Translations under genes and position numbers: made by a program
NCBI GenBank assembly: GCA_001770415.1
Contig: MEQX01000097.1
Span: 1 to 55,141, forward strand
Length of the DNA stretch: 55,141 nucleotides
DNA from: Betaproteobacteria bacterium RIFCSPLOWO2_02_FULL_63_19
GTDB lineage: Bacteria > Pseudomonadota > Gammaproteobacteria > Burkholderiales > SG8-39
Direction of reading: 5' to 3'
Notes under the pieces: model-generated
Database searches by the model: none
Told to the model about the DNA's origin: nothing
Seen by the model: the letters and a program-made list of their open reading frames with translations, nothing else
Shown: in pieces, positions 17,991 through 25,595 of the stretch
Layout: each line of letters begins with the position of its first letter
Position numbering within the stretch: the stretch's first letter is position 1

Positions 17991-18797
17991 TTACTTCCGC
18001 AGAGCCTTTTTCTTCCAAAGCTCCCAGGGACGTCCGATTGTACCGGCAATGTTGGTTGCGGCCAGTACGCCTTCTTCCGGTTCGAGGTAGGTGACGCTTC
18101 CGCCGAGCATGATGGCCTGAACCTGTAGGCGAGCGTTGACTTCAGTGTAGACAGCGCGGTAGACCGCAAGCTGTATGTCAGGACCGACAACGACGTTGCC
18201 GTGTCCTCGCATCAGAGCGACCGGTTTGTCGGCCAACGTTTTCGCCAGGGCGCGTCCCAGGTCCGGATTGCGCACCAGCAGGTCAGTCATGCCCCCGGCG
18301 TTGCGGATTTCGAAAAGCGGTACCCCCCCGGTCAGGAACGCGCTCATGTGATAGAGCGCTCGCAGCGGTACCGACGACACGCCAAAAGGCACGACGGCGG
18401 GCGAGTGGCTGTGCACGACGCAGTTGACTTCCGGCCGCGCCTTGTAGATTTCACCGTGAATGAATCGCTCCAGATACATGGTGCGGCCACGCTGGTCCAC
18501 CGGATTGCTGTCGAGGTCGTATTCCATGATGTCCGATACAGTCACCAGTTCAGGGGCCAGCGAGCGCGACATCAGGTAGCGCTCCGGATTTCCGGGGTAT
18601 CGCAGGCTCACGTGTCCGTAGCCGTCGAGCACCCCCTGGTCAGCGAGAATGCGGTTGGCCGCGGCCAGATCTTCGATCAGACTGGGATCTACCGGTCCGG
18701 CGGTCGATGGCGAGCCGCCCGCGGGTGAACCCGGGACTACGGACGGGCGGGCGATGTTCAGGAGCATCGAGGGGGCTGTGCGCAGAATGTGGGCCAT
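17991..18797 (-). CDS. Class II aldolase/adducin family protein
   Basis: This 268-residue protein has the zinc-aldolase fold: DGYGHVSLRYPGNPERYLMSR, then IHGEIYKARPEVNCVVHSHSP with the first two metal histidines and the acidic residue, and ALMRGHGNVVVG with the third. Family members act as sugar-phosphate aldolases, decarboxylases or epimerases on hydroxy acids. The substrate is unknown; the neighbouring glycerate kinase points to a hydroxy acid or a C3/C4 unit. It starts 48 bases after the kinase gene on the same strand. Confidence 0.82.
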   Translation of the reverse strand: MAHILRTAPSMLLNIARPSVVPGSPAGGSPSTAGPVDPSLIEDLAAANRILADQGVLDGYGHVSLRYPGNPERYLMSRSLAPELVTVSDIMEYDLDSNPVDQRGRTMYLERFIHGEIYKARPEVNCVVHSHSPAVVPFGVSSVPLRALYHMSAFLTGGVPLFEIRNAGGMTDLLVRNPDLGRALAKTLADKPVALMRGHGNVVVGPDIQLAVYRAVYTEVNARLQVQAIMLGGSVTYLEPEEGVLAATNIAGTIGRPWELWKKKALRK

Positions 18798-18845
18798 GTC
18801 AGTCCTTTGTCAATGGAAGGTGTAAATCGGAAATAGGCGGCCCGA

Positions 18846-20123
18846 TCAAGCGATCAGGACGGCCCGGTAATCGTTGACGTTAGTGCGCGTTGGTCCGCAA
18901 ACCACGAGGTCGGATAGGGCAGAAAAAAATCCGTAGCTGTCATGCGCTTCCAGCAATTTTACCGCGTCGAGTCCTAGCGCGGCCGCGCGGGCAAGGGTGT
19001 CCGGGGCGAGCATCGCGCCCGCGTTGTCCTCGGTGCCGTCGATCCCGTCGGTGTCGCAGGCAATTGCGTGCACGCCGCTTGCGCCTGCCAGATCGACCGC
19101 GAGCGAAAGCAGAAATTCACTGCAGCGGCCTCCGCGTCCGGTGCCGCCGGTGTCGACTGTGACCGTGCATTCTCCTCCTGAGATCAGAGCGACAGGCGAG
19201 TTCCATGGCTCGCCATACGCCTTTACCTGGCGTGCGATCGCACTGTGGACCTTGGCCACTTCGGCTGCCTCACCGGTGACGCTGTCGCCGAGGATCGCTG
19301 CCGCGACGCCGTTGTCACGGAAATGCTGCGCGGCGGCCTGCAATGATGCTTGGGCGGTCGCGATAACGCGGTTCTCGACGCGGGCAAATATCGGGTTTCC
19401 TGGTTTCGGGGTTTCCGCGATGGCCCCGAGCGCGCCTCGTTCCAAGTGCACGCGCACGGCCGTTGGGGCATTTAGGCGGTAACGATCGAGAATGTCGAGC
19501 GCGTCGGTGTATGTCGTCGGATCCGGGGCGCAGGGCCCGGATCCGACGTGTGTGGGATCGTCGCCCGTGACATCCGATATGACCAGCGCGAGTACAGGCG
19601 CCTTGCATGCCGCTGCCAGACGGCCGCCCTGAAGCGCCGACAGGTGTTTGCGAACAGCGTTAATTTCCTGTATCGGCGCGCCGCAGAACAGCAATTCGTT
19701 CGTCGTGGCTATCAGATCACCCATGGTGATGCCCTCCGCGGGCAATGACAGCAGCGCTGAACCACCGCCTGATACAAGCACCAGCAGAAAATCGTCGGTT
19801 TCGAGCCCGCGCGTAACCCGCAGGATTTCCTTCGCCGCGGCTTCACCGGTTTGATCGGGAACCGGATGGCCCGCCTCTATCACCTTTATGCGGCTGCCGA
19901 GCAGGCCGTGCCGGTAGCGCGTAATGACCAGACCGTCAAGCGGAGCGTTCGCTGGCCAATGCTGCTCGACGGTGACTGCCATGGCGGCGGCGGCCTTGCC
20001 CGCGCCCACCACCAACGTCCTGCCACGCGGTGGTGGCGGCAGGTGCGCCGAAACAATCTTCAGCGGATCGGCGGCTGCGACCGCCGTGCGGAACGAATCG
20101 AGCAGCAATCGCCTGGCTTGCAC
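18846..20123 (-). CDS. Glycerate 2-kinase (GckA/TtuD, MOFRL family)
   Basis: The 425-residue length and motifs fit the class II glycerate kinases, often misnamed hydroxypyruvate reductase. LVVGAGKAAAAMA and LVLVSGGGSALLSLPAEGI are near the N-terminus; VISDVTGDDPTHVGSGP lies centrally; the MOFRL domain has LISGGECTVTVDTGGTGRGGRCSEFLLSLA and ACDTDGIDGTEDNAGAML. The enzyme makes 2-phosphoglycerate from glycerate and ATP in the cytoplasm. It is 18 bases after the formamidase-like hydrolase gene and before the class II aldolase gene, so catabolic C3 units could enter glycolysis here. Confidence 0.87.
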   Translation of the reverse strand: MQARRLLLDSFRTAVAAADPLKIVSAHLPPPPRGRTLVVGAGKAAAAMAVTVEQHWPANAPLDGLVITRYRHGLLGSRIKVIEAGHPVPDQTGEAAAKEILRVTRGLETDDFLLVLVSGGGSALLSLPAEGITMGDLIATTNELLFCGAPIQEINAVRKHLSALQGGRLAAACKAPVLALVISDVTGDDPTHVGSGPCAPDPTTYTDALDILDRYRLNAPTAVRVHLERGALGAIAETPKPGNPIFARVENRVIATAQASLQAAAQHFRDNGVAAAILGDSVTGEAAEVAKVHSAIARQVKAYGEPWNSPVALISGGECTVTVDTGGTGRGGRCSEFLLSLAVDLAGASGVHAIACDTDGIDGTEDNAGAMLAPDTLARAAALGLDAVKLLEAHDSYGFFSALSDLVVCGPTRTNVNDYRAVLIA

Positions 20124-20141
20124 GGTGAAATGTTGCCGGTC

Positions 20142-20987
20142 TCAGATCTGTATCATCCGGAGCACGGCTCCGAACAGTGCGCTGTCGGGGCGTGTTAGCT
20201 CGTCAAGTACGGTGAAGTGGTTGTCACCTTGGCAGGCAACGTGGCCCGCATGTACCCGTCTCCAGCGCTTGGCGATGAGCGCATTTTGAACGTGGAAGCC
20301 CTGGTTTTCCTCTTCGCCCACCGCGGTGTAGAGAGGCGCGTCAGTGGCCGGTGGCATGAATGCAGGGCTTACGGCGAGGGCGCTCTTTTCGGTCAATCTA
20401 ACGTCGCAGTTAACGGTGGGTACCTTTACGATCTCGGTGAGGTCGTATACGCCGCTCACCGAAAGGGCTGCGCGGATCAGCCGTTTCGGTAGATCGTGGG
20501 CGTAGTCGGGCCAGCGGCAGGCCAGCATCATCGCCGCCAGGTGACCGCCCGCGGAATGGCCCGCCACATGCAGCCTGCCGCCGGGTGCGCCGAAGTTGCC
20601 GCCATTGCGGTACAGCCAGGCACAGGCTTGAACGATTTGCATCACGATGTCCCTGACCTCAACGCCTGGGCAGAGCGCGTAGTTCGGCACCGCGACGGTG
20701 ATGCCGGCGTTCGCGAGCGCGGGGGCGATAAACGAAAACTCGCCCTTGTCGAGCGCACGCCAGTAGCCGCCGTGGATGAACATCAGCAGTCCTTTGCTCG
20801 GCCCGCGGGCACGGAAGATATCCATCTTCTCCGTTTCGTCCGTGCCGTACGGAACATCCAGATAGCATTCGAGGCTGGCCCGCGCCTTCTCCGTACTGCG
20901 CTGCCAGCGTTCGACGATCTGCGGAAATCCGCTGACCGTCAAACGCGGGTTGTACAGCAGGTCATAGTTCGTCGGCTGCGCGTTCAT
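20142..20987 (-). CDS. Alpha/beta hydrolase, kynurenine formamidase-like
   Basis: ATG 20987 gives MNAQPTNYDLLYNPRL and 281 residues; an 18-residue upstream extension overlaps the RidA-like gene and is rejected. FIHGGYWRALDKGEF (HGGYW at 72-76) and VAGHSAGGHLAAMM (Ser145) are typical of arylformamidases and related esterases; CQGDNHFTVLDEL holds the histidine. The family cleaves N-formylkynurenine or small esters and amides. The tryptophan pathway is not otherwise visible, so an amide or ester of an aromatic intermediate is equally possible. It lies 10 bases after RidA. Confidence 0.78.
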   Translation of the reverse strand: MNAQPTNYDLLYNPRLTVSGFPQIVERWQRSTEKARASLECYLDVPYGTDETEKMDIFRARGPSKGLLMFIHGGYWRALDKGEFSFIAPALANAGITVAVPNYALCPGVEVRDIVMQIVQACAWLYRNGGNFGAPGGRLHVAGHSAGGHLAAMMLACRWPDYAHDLPKRLIRAALSVSGVYDLTEIVKVPTVNCDVRLTEKSALAVSPAFMPPATDAPLYTAVGEEENQGFHVQNALIAKRWRRVHAGHVACQGDNHFTVLDELTRPDSALFGAVLRMIQI

Positions 20988-20997
20988 TTTGATTGCA

Positions 20998-21390
20998 TCA
21001 ATCGGGCAGAACCGCGGTGACTTCGATTTCCAGTTTGGCACCTTCCTCGACGAAACCCGCCACTTGTATCGCGGTCATCACGGGAAAGTTCCTGCCGATG
21101 ATTTCTCGGTAGGCAGCCCCCAGTTCCTTAAGGTTTGCGTTGTATTCATGGCGATCACCCACGTACCAGGTCATGCGGCAGATGTGCTCAGGCCGCGCTC
21201 CCGCCTCGGCGAGAATCGCGACGATGTTCTTCAGAGCCTGCCGGGCTTGGCCGGCGAAATCGCTGGTTTCGAACTTTTCCTCAGCGTTCCAGCCGACCTG
21301 GCCGGCGACGAAGACCATTCGACCTTGTGCAACAATGCCATTGGAATAGCCTTTGGGCTTGGCCCAGCCCGGGGGTTGGAGTATCTGCAT
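20998..21390 (-). CDS. RidA/YjgF family enamine-imine deaminase
   Basis: This 130-residue protein has VFVAGQVGWNAEEKFETSDF, QARQALKNIVAILAEAGARPEHICRMTWYV and the C-terminal AKLEIEVTAVLPD of the Rid family. Members hydrolyse reactive enamine/imine intermediates; several subfamilies sit in aromatic catabolic clusters. The residue matching the RidA arginine near the C-terminus is not obvious, so it may belong to a Rid subgroup with another activity. It lies 136 bases after the dioxygenase gene and 10 before the hydrolase gene. Confidence 0.85.
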   Translation of the reverse strand: MQILQPPGWAKPKGYSNGIVAQGRMVFVAGQVGWNAEEKFETSDFAGQARQALKNIVAILAEAGARPEHICRMTWYVGDRHEYNANLKELGAAYREIIGRNFPVMTAIQVAGFVEEGAKLEIEVTAVLPD

Positions 21391-21526
21391 CGCACGGCCT
21401 CGTTCAGGTTGGCGAAAAGGCGATTATCCATCAGGGCACAACGGCTCCGCCACCCGAAACAATTCTTCCGCGTCGAAGCAGGCCGAAAGGGAACCGGTCG
21501 AAAGTGTCCTGCGGAGGGGGGCCCGC

Positions 21527-22567
21527 TCAGGCTTCCTCGCGCCAGAGATCGAGTGCCTGCTGCACCGGGCGGTCGGAGGCGGAGAAAACAACCGTCTCTT
21601 CTTCAACCTCGAAGCGGTATTTCATCCATGACGGCACGACGAAGGTGTCCTTGGAACCGAATTCGATGGTCTGTTCGCCGACGTTCACGCGTCCGCGTCC
21701 TTCCACGCAGGAGAAGATCGTCGAGTCGGTGGAACGATAGTCACGGCCCTTGAAGCCGCTGGGCAGCATCTGCACGAAGCTTCCGATGGTGGGCATCGCC
21801 GGTCCTCCGTTGGCCGGATTGATGTACTGCAGTTTGTGTCCGTGGCAGGGATGAGGATTTTCGCTTGCTGCAAGCGTTGCCAGCGCCTCGCGCGCTCGCG
21901 TATAGGGATACCAGAACAGCGGCGAAGTGTGGCTGCGTGGCGTGTAATCGAGCGGCATCATGGTATTGCCATAACGCGCGAACGATTCTCCCTCGGTGCG
22001 CACGATTGTCTGTTTCTCAACGCCTGGCCGTTCCAGGAACTGGGCGTCGAGCAGTTCGACGATCGGCACGTCGAGCACGTCCATCCAGATAATCGGCTCG
22101 CTGCTCGGATTGCCGTGATCGTGCCAGGTCCAGGAGGGCGTAATGATGAAATCACCGACGTGCATGGTCACGCGCTCGCCGTCGACGGCGGTGTAGGCAC
22201 CATCACCCGAGACGATGAAGCGCAGCGCGGACTGCGAATGGCGGTGGGCCGGAGCAATTTCTCCGGGAAGGACGAGTTGCAAACCGGCGTAGAGCGAATG
22301 GGTTGCGCGAGCCTGGCCGCGCAGCCCCGGATTTTCCAGCACCAACACGCGCCGCTCGGCCTCCTTGGCCGTGATCAACTGGCCCGATTCCATAATCCAC
22401 GGAAGCACCGTCTGCCACTTCCAGGCAACGGGAACGCAGGGCGTCTTTGGTTTGGGCGTGATCAGGTCGTGGAGCACTTCCCACAACGGAGCTACATGCC
22501 CGGTGTCGATCCGCTTGTAGAAGTCTTGGCGCTCTTTTGAAACCTGGGTTTGTGGGACGGCGGACAT
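21527..22567 (-). CDS. Gentisate 1,2-dioxygenase-like bicupin
   Basis: The 346-residue length and two cupin domains match gentisate dioxygenase, which opens gentisate to maleylpyruvate using Fe(II). The N-terminal cupin has IAPAHRHSQSALRFIVSGDGAY and TPSWTWHDHGNPSSEPIIWMD, supplying three metal histidines. The second cupin (IGSFVQMLPSGFKG, TIFSCVEGRGRVNVGEQ) lacks the histidine cluster, as in the family. Related salicylate and 1-hydroxy-2-naphthoate dioxygenases cannot be excluded. No maleylpyruvate isomerase or fumarylpyruvate hydrolase is in the window. It is divergent from the SDR gene across a 272-base region with a palindrome. Confidence 0.82.
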   Translation of the reverse strand: MSAVPQTQVSKERQDFYKRIDTGHVAPLWEVLHDLITPKPKTPCVPVAWKWQTVLPWIMESGQLITAKEAERRVLVLENPGLRGQARATHSLYAGLQLVLPGEIAPAHRHSQSALRFIVSGDGAYTAVDGERVTMHVGDFIITPSWTWHDHGNPSSEPIIWMDVLDVPIVELLDAQFLERPGVEKQTIVRTEGESFARYGNTMMPLDYTPRSHTSPLFWYPYTRAREALATLAASENPHPCHGHKLQYINPANGGPAMPTIGSFVQMLPSGFKGRDYRSTDSTIFSCVEGRGRVNVGEQTIEFGSKDTFVVPSWMKYRFEVEEETVVFSASDRPVQQALDLWREEA

Positions 22568-22723
22568 AGTGTTCTCCTGGCACGGCGATTCTTATGTGTA
22601 TATTCAAGCAGCTGCATTTTCCGTCATCCGGGCGCGATAGGCAATGCGGACGCCGAGTCGTGGCATGAACGGCTTGGAGAAGCGGGTTTCGATTGATGTG
22701 GGCGCTTGACGAAAACGCCTGAA

Positions 22724-22737
22724 TGAATGATCATTCA
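22724..22737. promoter_or_regulatory. TGAATGA-TCATTCA palindrome, candidate TetR-family operator
   Basis: A perfect 14-base palindrome (TGAATGATCATTCA) lies between divergent genes, 157 bases before the dioxygenase start and 103 before the SDR start. It resembles the operator of the Bacillus TetR-type FadR (TGAATGA..TCATTCA). A TetR-type gene lies 1.9 kb downstream. No second copy was found in the window by eye. Control of both directions is inference. Confidence 0.6.
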
Positions 22738-22839
22738 GTACGCCTCCCGTGTCTCTTACGATGGCCGGGAGCGGGGCGGTGGGGTGCCAGGCGGCTAGCG
22801 GGCGCGCCCGCCAAAGAGTGATCCACTTCAAGGAACGAA

Positions 22840-23589
22840 ATGATGCGACTGGACGGAAAAACGGCGGTAGTGACGGGTGCCGCTTCGGGAATTGGACGAG
22901 CGACCGCCGAAGTGCTGGCTGAAGCCGGTGCCCACGTACTGCTCGGCGACATCGCCGAAGACAGGGGCGAGGAGGCAGCTGCCGCAATCCGCGGCAAGGG
23001 CCAGGGCGCGGATTTCATCCGGCTGGACGTGACGAGCCTGGATTCGGTCGAGGCATTCAAACAGCAGGCCTACGCGAAACGGCCGCAAGTGGACGTCGTA
23101 GCCAATGTGGCCGGCTGGGGCAAGATCGAACCTTTCGTCAAGAATTCGCCGGATTTTTGGCGCAAGATCATCGATCTGAATTTCTTCGGCGTTGTCGCCG
23201 TGACGCGCGCATTCCTGGACCAGATGGTCGAGCGCAAGTCGGGGCGGATCGTGATCGTATCGAGCGACGCCGGCCGCGTGGGCAGCCTGGGAGAGAGCGT
23301 CTACGCCGGTGCCAAGGGTGGGGCGATAGCGTTTACAAAGTCGCTGGCGCGTGAAATGGCGCGGTTCTCCGTCAACGTCAACTGCGTTTGCCCGGGCCCG
23401 ACTGACACGCCACTGCTGGCGGCGGTACCCGAGAAGCATCGCGAGGCATTCGTCCGCGTAACACCCATGGGGCGTCTGGCGAAGCCCTCAGAAATCGCCG
23501 ACGCCGTGTTGTTCTTTGCCAGCAGTCGATCGGACTTCATCACCGGACAGGTCATCAGCGTAAGCGGCGGCCTCACCATGGTGGGCTGA
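22840..23589 (+). CDS. SDR-family dehydrogenase, BadH-like
   Basis: This 249-residue Rossmann oxidoreductase has TGAASGIG (12-19) for NAD(P) binding, the central NVAGWGKIEPF, the active site SSDAGRVGSLGESVYAGAKGG (Ser..Tyr-x3-Lys) and CPGPTDTPLL. The C-terminus ends ITGQVISVSGGLTMVG. These resemble 2-hydroxycyclohexanecarboxyl-CoA dehydrogenase (BadH), but many 3-hydroxyacyl-CoA dehydrogenases share them. A second ATG at 22843 is possible. It starts a + strand run with the enoyl-CoA hydratase and CoA ligase, so oxidation of a hydroxyacyl-CoA is likely. Confidence 0.82.
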   Translation: MMRLDGKTAVVTGAASGIGRATAEVLAEAGAHVLLGDIAEDRGEEAAAAIRGKGQGADFIRLDVTSLDSVEAFKQQAYAKRPQVDVVANVAGWGKIEPFVKNSPDFWRKIIDLNFFGVVAVTRAFLDQMVERKSGRIVIVSSDAGRVGSLGESVYAGAKGGAIAFTKSLAREMARFSVNVNCVCPGPTDTPLLAAVPEKHREAFVRVTPMGRLAKPSEIADAVLFFASSRSDFITGQVISVSGGLTMVG

Positions 23590-23642
23590 CCGAAGTTTCG
23601 AGAACACTTTCATATTAAATACTCACACACGAGGAGCATCGC

Positions 23643-24461
23643 ATGTACAAAGTCAAAGCAGCCGAATGGAAACCAGAGCATTTCAACTGGAAGGTCGAGG
23701 ACCGGGTCGCCACGGTTTCGCTCCGGCGCCCTGAGCGCAAGAACCCGCTGACACTGGAGAGCTATGCGGAACTGCGCGATACGTTCCACAAGCTGCAATA
23801 CGCGGAGGATGTGCGCGTTGTTGTTTGGACCGGTGAAGGCGGCAATTTTTGCTCCGGCGGCGATGTGCACGACATCATTGGCCCGCTTACCAAGATGAAC
23901 ATGGACGGGTTGCTCGCATTCACCCGCATGACCGGAAACATGGTGAAGGAAATGCGCACCTGCCCACAACCGATCATTTCGGCAGTCGACGGCATCAGCG
24001 TCGGCGCGGGGGCGATTGTCCCGATGGCGAGCGATCTGCGCTATGGAACTCCGGAAGCCAAAACCGCATTCCTGTTTGTGCGCGTGGGGCTTGCCGGCTG
24101 CGACATGGGTGCGTGCGCCATTCTGCCGCGCATCATCGGGCACGGACGTGCGTCGGAACTGTTCTATACGGGACGCGTCATGACCGCGCAGGAAGGCCTC
24201 GCATGGGGCTATTTCAACGAGCTGCTGTCCAAGGAGAAGCTGCTCGACAGGGCCTACGCGATGGCGAGGGAAATCGCCGACGGTCCGATGTTTGCCCATT
24301 CCATGACGAAGAAGTGCTTGCACCAGGAGTGGAGCCAATCTATCGAGCAGGCGTTGGAGACCGAAGCCGAAGCGCAGGCGATCTGCATGCAGACGAAGGA
24401 CTTCACACGCGCCTACAACGCGTTCGTCGCGAAGCAGAAACCCAAGTTCGAAGGCGACTGA
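23643..24461 (+). CDS. Enoyl-CoA hydratase/isomerase family protein
   Basis: The 272-residue crotonase-fold protein has [19 protein letters not shown], the oxyanion segment [13 protein letters not shown] and [19 protein letters not shown]. The position of the usual hydratase glutamates carries [16 protein letters not shown], so one catalytic acid appears replaced and the reaction may not be ordinary hydration. GAGGAG precedes ATG 23643. It lies 53 bases after the SDR gene and is followed by a hairpin, then the TetR gene. Confidence 0.82.
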   Translation: MYKVKAAEWKPEHFNWKVEDRVATVSLRRPERKNPLTLESYAELRDTFHKLQYAEDVRVVVWTGEGGNFCSGGDVHDIIGPLTKMNMDGLLAFTRMTGNMVKEMRTCPQPIISAVDGISVGAGAIVPMASDLRYGTPEAKTAFLFVRVGLAGCDMGACAILPRIIGHGRASELFYTGRVMTAQEGLAWGYFNELLSKEKLLDRAYAMAREIADGPMFAHSMTKKCLHQEWSQSIEQALETEAEAQAICMQTKDFTRAYNAFVAKQKPKFEGD

Positions 24462-24475
24462 CCGGCCGAGCGCTT

Positions 24476-24498
24476 GCCGGGGGCGTTTTGCCCCCGGC
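24476..24498 (+). terminator. Strong hairpin after the enoyl-CoA hydratase gene
   Basis: GCCGGGGGC (24476-24484) and GCCCCCGGC (24490-24498) form a perfect nine-pair stem around GTTTT, 14 bases after the gene. The sequence that follows lacks a T-run, so it may be a weak terminator or a 3'-end stabiliser. Confidence 0.6.
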
Positions 24499-24615
24499 TG
24501 CTGAAAGCGTCTTCGCTCGCGCGCTGCAGGTTCCGGGAATACCGGATTCATGGTCCGGTAGCCTGTCCAGCGGCACGGTCACACCGGCGAGCACCGAGGG
24601 GGGAGATCGGTTGTC

Positions 24616-25344
24616 ATGAGTACAGCAGCGCACGTCGAGAGTGCGGTCACCGACCCGAAGCTGATCGAGGAGCGGCGGGGGCAGATCGTGCGTGCCGCAG
24701 TCAAGCTGTTTTCGGAGGAAGGCTTCTATACCACGACCATCCAGCAGATCGCACGGGAAGCTGGCGTGAGTACAGGTTTGATCTACCAGTATTTCAAGGA
24801 CAAAGACGACGTCCTGTTCTTGGCGCTCAAGCTAGTACTCGAGACCTACGAGCATGAAATTCCGCCGAGGTTGGAAGGAATAAAGCATCCGGTCGAGCGG
24901 CTGTGCATGGCGTTGTCGGCGTATTGCTTCATAGTCGATGGCCTCAAACAGGCCACGGTGCTTGCCTATCGTTCGACAAAGTCGCTGCGACCGGACCGGC
25001 GGACGCTGGTTAAGGAAGACGAACTCCGGACCAACCGGCTGATGGAGGCCTGCGTCCGGGCGTGCGTCGCCCGCGGATATATGTGCAGGGTCAACGAATA
25101 TTTGCTTGCCTACCAGTACGTAATGTTCGCTCACGCATGGGCGCTCAAGAATTGGGCGCTGCGCGGGCGTTACAGCCTGGCAAAATACGTGTCGGAAGGC
25201 GTAAGGCTGCTGATTGAACCGTTTCTTACCGAAAAGGGATGCGCGGCCCTCGACGCAATAAGGCGTCGCAACGGCGATTTCAGTCGCGAAGCCGGAGCTG
25301 CGCATCAGAAGCCGCGCCGGGGCCGGAATGCGGAAGCGGTATGA
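24616..25344 (+). CDS. TetR/AcrR family regulator
   Basis: This 242-residue protein has a typical N-terminal helix-turn-helix: RRGQIVRAAVKLFSEEGFYTTTIQQIAREAGVSTGLIYQYFKDKDDVLFLAL (about 22-75). The C-terminal ligand domain (ALSAYCFIVDGLKQATVLAYRSTKSL and later) is helical and non-specific. The tail (KPRRGRNAEAV) is basic. It lies inside the acyl-CoA gene run, so a CoA thioester ligand is plausible. Candidate sites are the palindrome at 22724 and the inverted repeat at 25491. Confidence 0.87.
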   Translation: MSTAAHVESAVTDPKLIEERRGQIVRAAVKLFSEEGFYTTTIQQIAREAGVSTGLIYQYFKDKDDVLFLALKLVLETYEHEIPPRLEGIKHPVERLCMALSAYCFIVDGLKQATVLAYRSTKSLRPDRRTLVKEDELRTNRLMEACVRACVARGYMCRVNEYLLAYQYVMFAHAWALKNWALRGRYSLAKYVSEGVRLLIEPFLTEKGCAALDAIRRRNGDFSREAGAAHQKPRRGRNAEAV

Positions 25345-25490
25345 TCCGGCTCGACGTCATGACGGGCGTTGCGGGCTTTGCGATGCTTTGGATACGATCG
25401 CCGCAGGTAGTAGAGTGACCATAAGAAATACCGAATTTCATGCGGGGCCAAGGACGTCTGTCGTTCCTCCCAGATAGGCGCGTATTTGCC

Positions 25491-25505
25491 GCACGCGATA
25501 CGTGC
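25491..25505. repeat. Inverted repeat upstream of the CoA ligase gene
   Basis: GCACG (25491-25495) and CGTGC (25501-25505) flank CGATA, 90 bases before the ligase start and downstream of the TetR gene. It is short and may be chance; the surrounding 251-base gap (25345-25595) holds no other clear feature except the AGGAGG ribosome-binding site at its end. Confidence 0.3.
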
Positions 25506-25595
25506 GAAGTATTCGAAGGTGAATCGATCGCAGGTCGAGAGAACGCAAGACAACGCGTCCGATTGATTTTGGGTGCGCAGGTTTAGGAGGTGGCT

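Noticed and set aside
20142..20987. Calling the hydrolase kynB
   Set aside because: The HGGYW and GHSAGGH motifs are shared with other esterases, and no kynurenine pathway genes are nearby.
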